Source: Bacteroidales bacterium (lineage in GTDB: Bacteria; Bacteroidota; Bacteroidia; Bacteroidales; DTU049). Taken from it: 64,000 nucleotides of DNA. Under the pieces are notes generated by a model. It was given only the letters and a program-made list of their open reading frames with translations, made no database searches and was not told where the DNA came from. Positions 62,476 to 64,000 of the stretch are shown here, piece by piece. Numbering within the stretch: the first letter of the stretch is position 1; the number at the start of each line of letters is the position of its first letter. The DNA is taken from NCBI GenBank assembly GCA_026418905.1, contig JAOAAK010000022.1:29010-93009 (forward strand), read 5' to 3'. The position numbers and the translations under genes are program-made.

Positions 62476-63525
62476 ATGTATCGATTTGCACATCCTGAAG
62501 TTTTGCATTGGTTATGGTTAATCCCCGTGATAGTGTTTATTTTCTGGGCGTATTACCGATACAGGGTTCGATTTCTGACAACATATTTTACTCCATACAA
62601 TGCTAATCTATCTATGCCTGCCTTGAGTAGGAAGAAACCTTTGTATAAGTTTTTTCTTTTTCTCATTGCGTGGATTTTTCTTTTCATTGCTCTTGCTAAT
62701 CCACAAGCTGGAACACTCGTAAATAAAACTGTAAAAACTTATGGATCGGATGTGGTGCTTATTGCAGACATCAGCCAATCGATGTATGCTGAAGATGTTA
62801 AGCCTTCTCGACTGAAAAAAATGCAACAGTTTTTACTCAATATACTTGAAAAATCACGCTCTGACAGGTTTGCTCTTATTCCTTTTGCTGGAAATGCTTT
62901 TTTACAAGTTCCCATGACAAATGATTATAAATTACTCAGAAACTTTATTCAATTGCTTTCTCCAAGTCTCATCACTCGTCAAGGTACCAACATTGCTGAA
63001 GCACTTCGAATAGCTTTAGAAGCTATCGATAGCAGCTATTCTAACGTTCCTGTAGTTATTTTATTTTCAGATGGTGAAAGTTTTGAGGGAGATGTCGAAG
63101 AAATTCTTTCAGTTTACGTTAAAAGGAAAATTCCAATTCATACTGTAACGATTGGTACTCATGGTGGTGGCCCTATACCTCTTCCCACATCAATTGGCAC
63201 AAAAACTTATAAAAAAGACGAAGCAGGCAACATTATTATTACCAAGCCCAATGAGGATCTAATGAGATCTATTTCTAAAAGCACAGGTGGAACATTCGTT
63301 GGTATGACCAAACTTTCCCAGGCATCAGAAATTTTGATCGATGTTCTCCAATCTGCTCAGAAAACTCAAAGAGATGTTATAGAATTTGCCGATTATCGAT
63401 CTATTTTCGAATGGCCTCTCACGATCGCCTTACTTTTCTTGCTTCTCGAGCTTATTTCATCAGACAGACAAGTTAAATGGCAAATTAAATTACGTCAGTT
63501 TATTGAAAAAAAGAAAATGCCATGA
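62476..63525 (+). CDS. batB: VWA-domain membrane protein BatB
   Basis: The plan is the same as BatA: two N-terminal helices (VLHWLWLIPVIVFIFWAYY and FFLFLIAWIFLFIALANPQA), VWA domain with MIDAS Asp98-x-Ser100-x-Ser102 in IADISQSMYAED, FAGNAFLQVPMTNDYKLL and ILFSDGESFEGD, and a C-terminal helix. Length 349 residues. The gene lies 5 bases behind batA and overlaps batC by 4 bases (ATGA). Confidence 0.95.
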   Translation: MYRFAHPEVLHWLWLIPVIVFIFWAYYRYRVRFLTTYFTPYNANLSMPALSRKKPLYKFFLFLIAWIFLFIALANPQAGTLVNKTVKTYGSDVVLIADISQSMYAEDVKPSRLKKMQQFLLNILEKSRSDRFALIPFAGNAFLQVPMTNDYKLLRNFIQLLSPSLITRQGTNIAEALRIALEAIDSSYSNVPVVILFSDGESFEGDVEEILSVYVKRKIPIHTVTIGTHGGGPIPLPTSIGTKTYKKDEAGNIIITKPNEDLMRSISKSTGGTFVGMTKLSQASEILIDVLQSAQKTQRDVIEFADYRSIFEWPLTIALLFLLLELISSDRQVKWQIKLRQFIEKKKMP

Positions 63526-64000
63526 AACTCAAAGTTTTTATTCTGACTTGCTTGGTTCATATCTTGCTTCTTGCTCAACAGGAAGAAATTCTAAAAGGAA
63601 ATAAAAAATATGTGCAGCAAAATTATACCAAAGCTATTGAGTGGTATGAAAAAGCTCTTAGTAAGGATCCCAACTCACATGAAATTCTTTATAATCTCGG
63701 AAATGCTTATTATAAAAACCGGCAATACGACAAAGCCAAAGAAATATTTCAGAAACTTTTAGACCAGACACTTGATCCTTCCCTCAAAAGCAAAGTTTAC
63801 TACAACCTTGGAAATACATATCTTCAGGAAAAGAACTATGATGATGCCATTAATCAATACATCAATTCTCTTCGATTGAAACCGTACGACGAAGATGCCA
63901 GATACAATCTTACTTACGCGTTAAAGATGCAGAAAAAAAACAATCAAAACTCTAATAATTCCAAACAAAATCAAAAAAATAATCAGAACCAAAATCAGAA
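63522..64000 (+). CDS. batC: TPR protein BatC, 5' part only
   Basis: The frame is open from the ATG at 63522 to the right edge (159 codons). A signal peptide (FILTCLVHILLLAQQ) leads three TPR repeats: YTKAIEWYEKALSKDPNSHE, ILYNLGNAYYKNRQYDKAKE and YYNLGNTYLQEKNYDDAINQ. A Gln/Asn/Lys-rich low-complexity stretch (QKKNNQNSNNSKQNQKNNQ) begins near residue 140, typical of BatC linkers. The C-terminal part and the following BatD and BatE genes are outside the window. Confidence 0.92.
   Translation, partial: MKLKVFILTCLVHILLLAQQEEILKGNKKYVQQNYTKAIEWYEKALSKDPNSHEILYNLGNAYYKNRQYDKAKEIFQKLLDQTLDPSLKSKVYYNLGNTYLQEKNYDDAINQYINSLRLKPYDEDARYNLTYALKMQKKNNQNSNNSKQNQKNNQNQNQ

Overview
The window comes from a member of the Bacteroidota, probably an anaerobic, fermentative one of the Bacteroidales type. 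Four things point there. The DNA is AT-rich. Almost every transcription unit has a TAnnTTTG -7 element, and start codons usually lack a Shine-Dalgarno sequence. Family variants typical of the phylum are present: the alternative GlmU, L31 type B, GWxTD protein, DUF1573-YajC-YbbR-CoaE, the LTA-synthase-like sulfatase and a MoxR-Bat operon. Pyruvate:ferredoxin oxidoreductase and acetate kinase suggest acetate-forming anaerobic metabolism. I see no rRNA, CRISPR array, insertion sequence, prophage or integrase; this is a chromosomal housekeeping region. The species cannot be named from the sequence alone.

Layout. 1-2.6 kb: the 5' part of a secreted beta-helix surface protein (minus strand, runs off the left edge) and a secreted protein of unknown function. 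2.7-9.2 kb: a minus-strand unit rpmE2-glmU-like-lon divergent from rpmH-trmB-ATL-nadD, then a small secreted protein and a CAU-anticodon tRNA. 9.2-18.2 kb: a bifunctional (p)ppGpp enzyme facing tpiA-prmA-(1515-residue exported protein)-slyD. 18.2-25.5 kb: minus-strand genes in several units: methyltransferase/LMW phosphatase, an SSB-like protein, DUF1573-yajC-YbbR-coaE-rnhA, WbqC and NlpC/P60, and a thioredoxin-like/glutaredoxin protein with a lone groES. 25.6-31.1 kb: plus-strand mutL, rhomboid, an M23 peptidase and xseAB. 31.1-42.7 kb: minus-strand ackA, nhaA, OsmC, phosphate transporter, acid phosphatase, nifJ (PFOR), metK and a repeat-rich lipoprotein. 42.9-46.8 kb: a lipoprotein, then LTA-synthase-like/lipid kinase/SUI1. 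47-55.1 kb: arsenite exporter, two tRNA-Leu genes and the alaS-TPR-recR-GWxTD-rlmB operon. 55.4-64 kb: yggS, pheT and the MoxR-DUF58-(membrane protein)-BatA-BatB-BatC operon, which runs off the right edge.

How the genes work together. Translation and tRNA maintenance (L31, L34, TrmB, AlaS, PheT, RlmB, PrmA, SUI1, tRNAs), DNA repair (MutL, XseAB, RecR, ATL) and envelope building (GlmU, YajC, YbbR, M23, NlpC/P60, LTA-synthase-like, lipid kinase, Bat complex) dominate. Many genes overlap by 1-20 bases, which shows tight operons and helps fix starts. In many units the -7 element ends only 4-14 bases before the start codon, so leaderless or nearly leaderless mRNAs are predicted. No clearly new multi-gene system is visible. 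The best candidates for undescribed biology are the 1515-residue exported protein, the DSI-repeat lipoprotein and the monothiol thioredoxin-like/glutaredoxin-groES pair.
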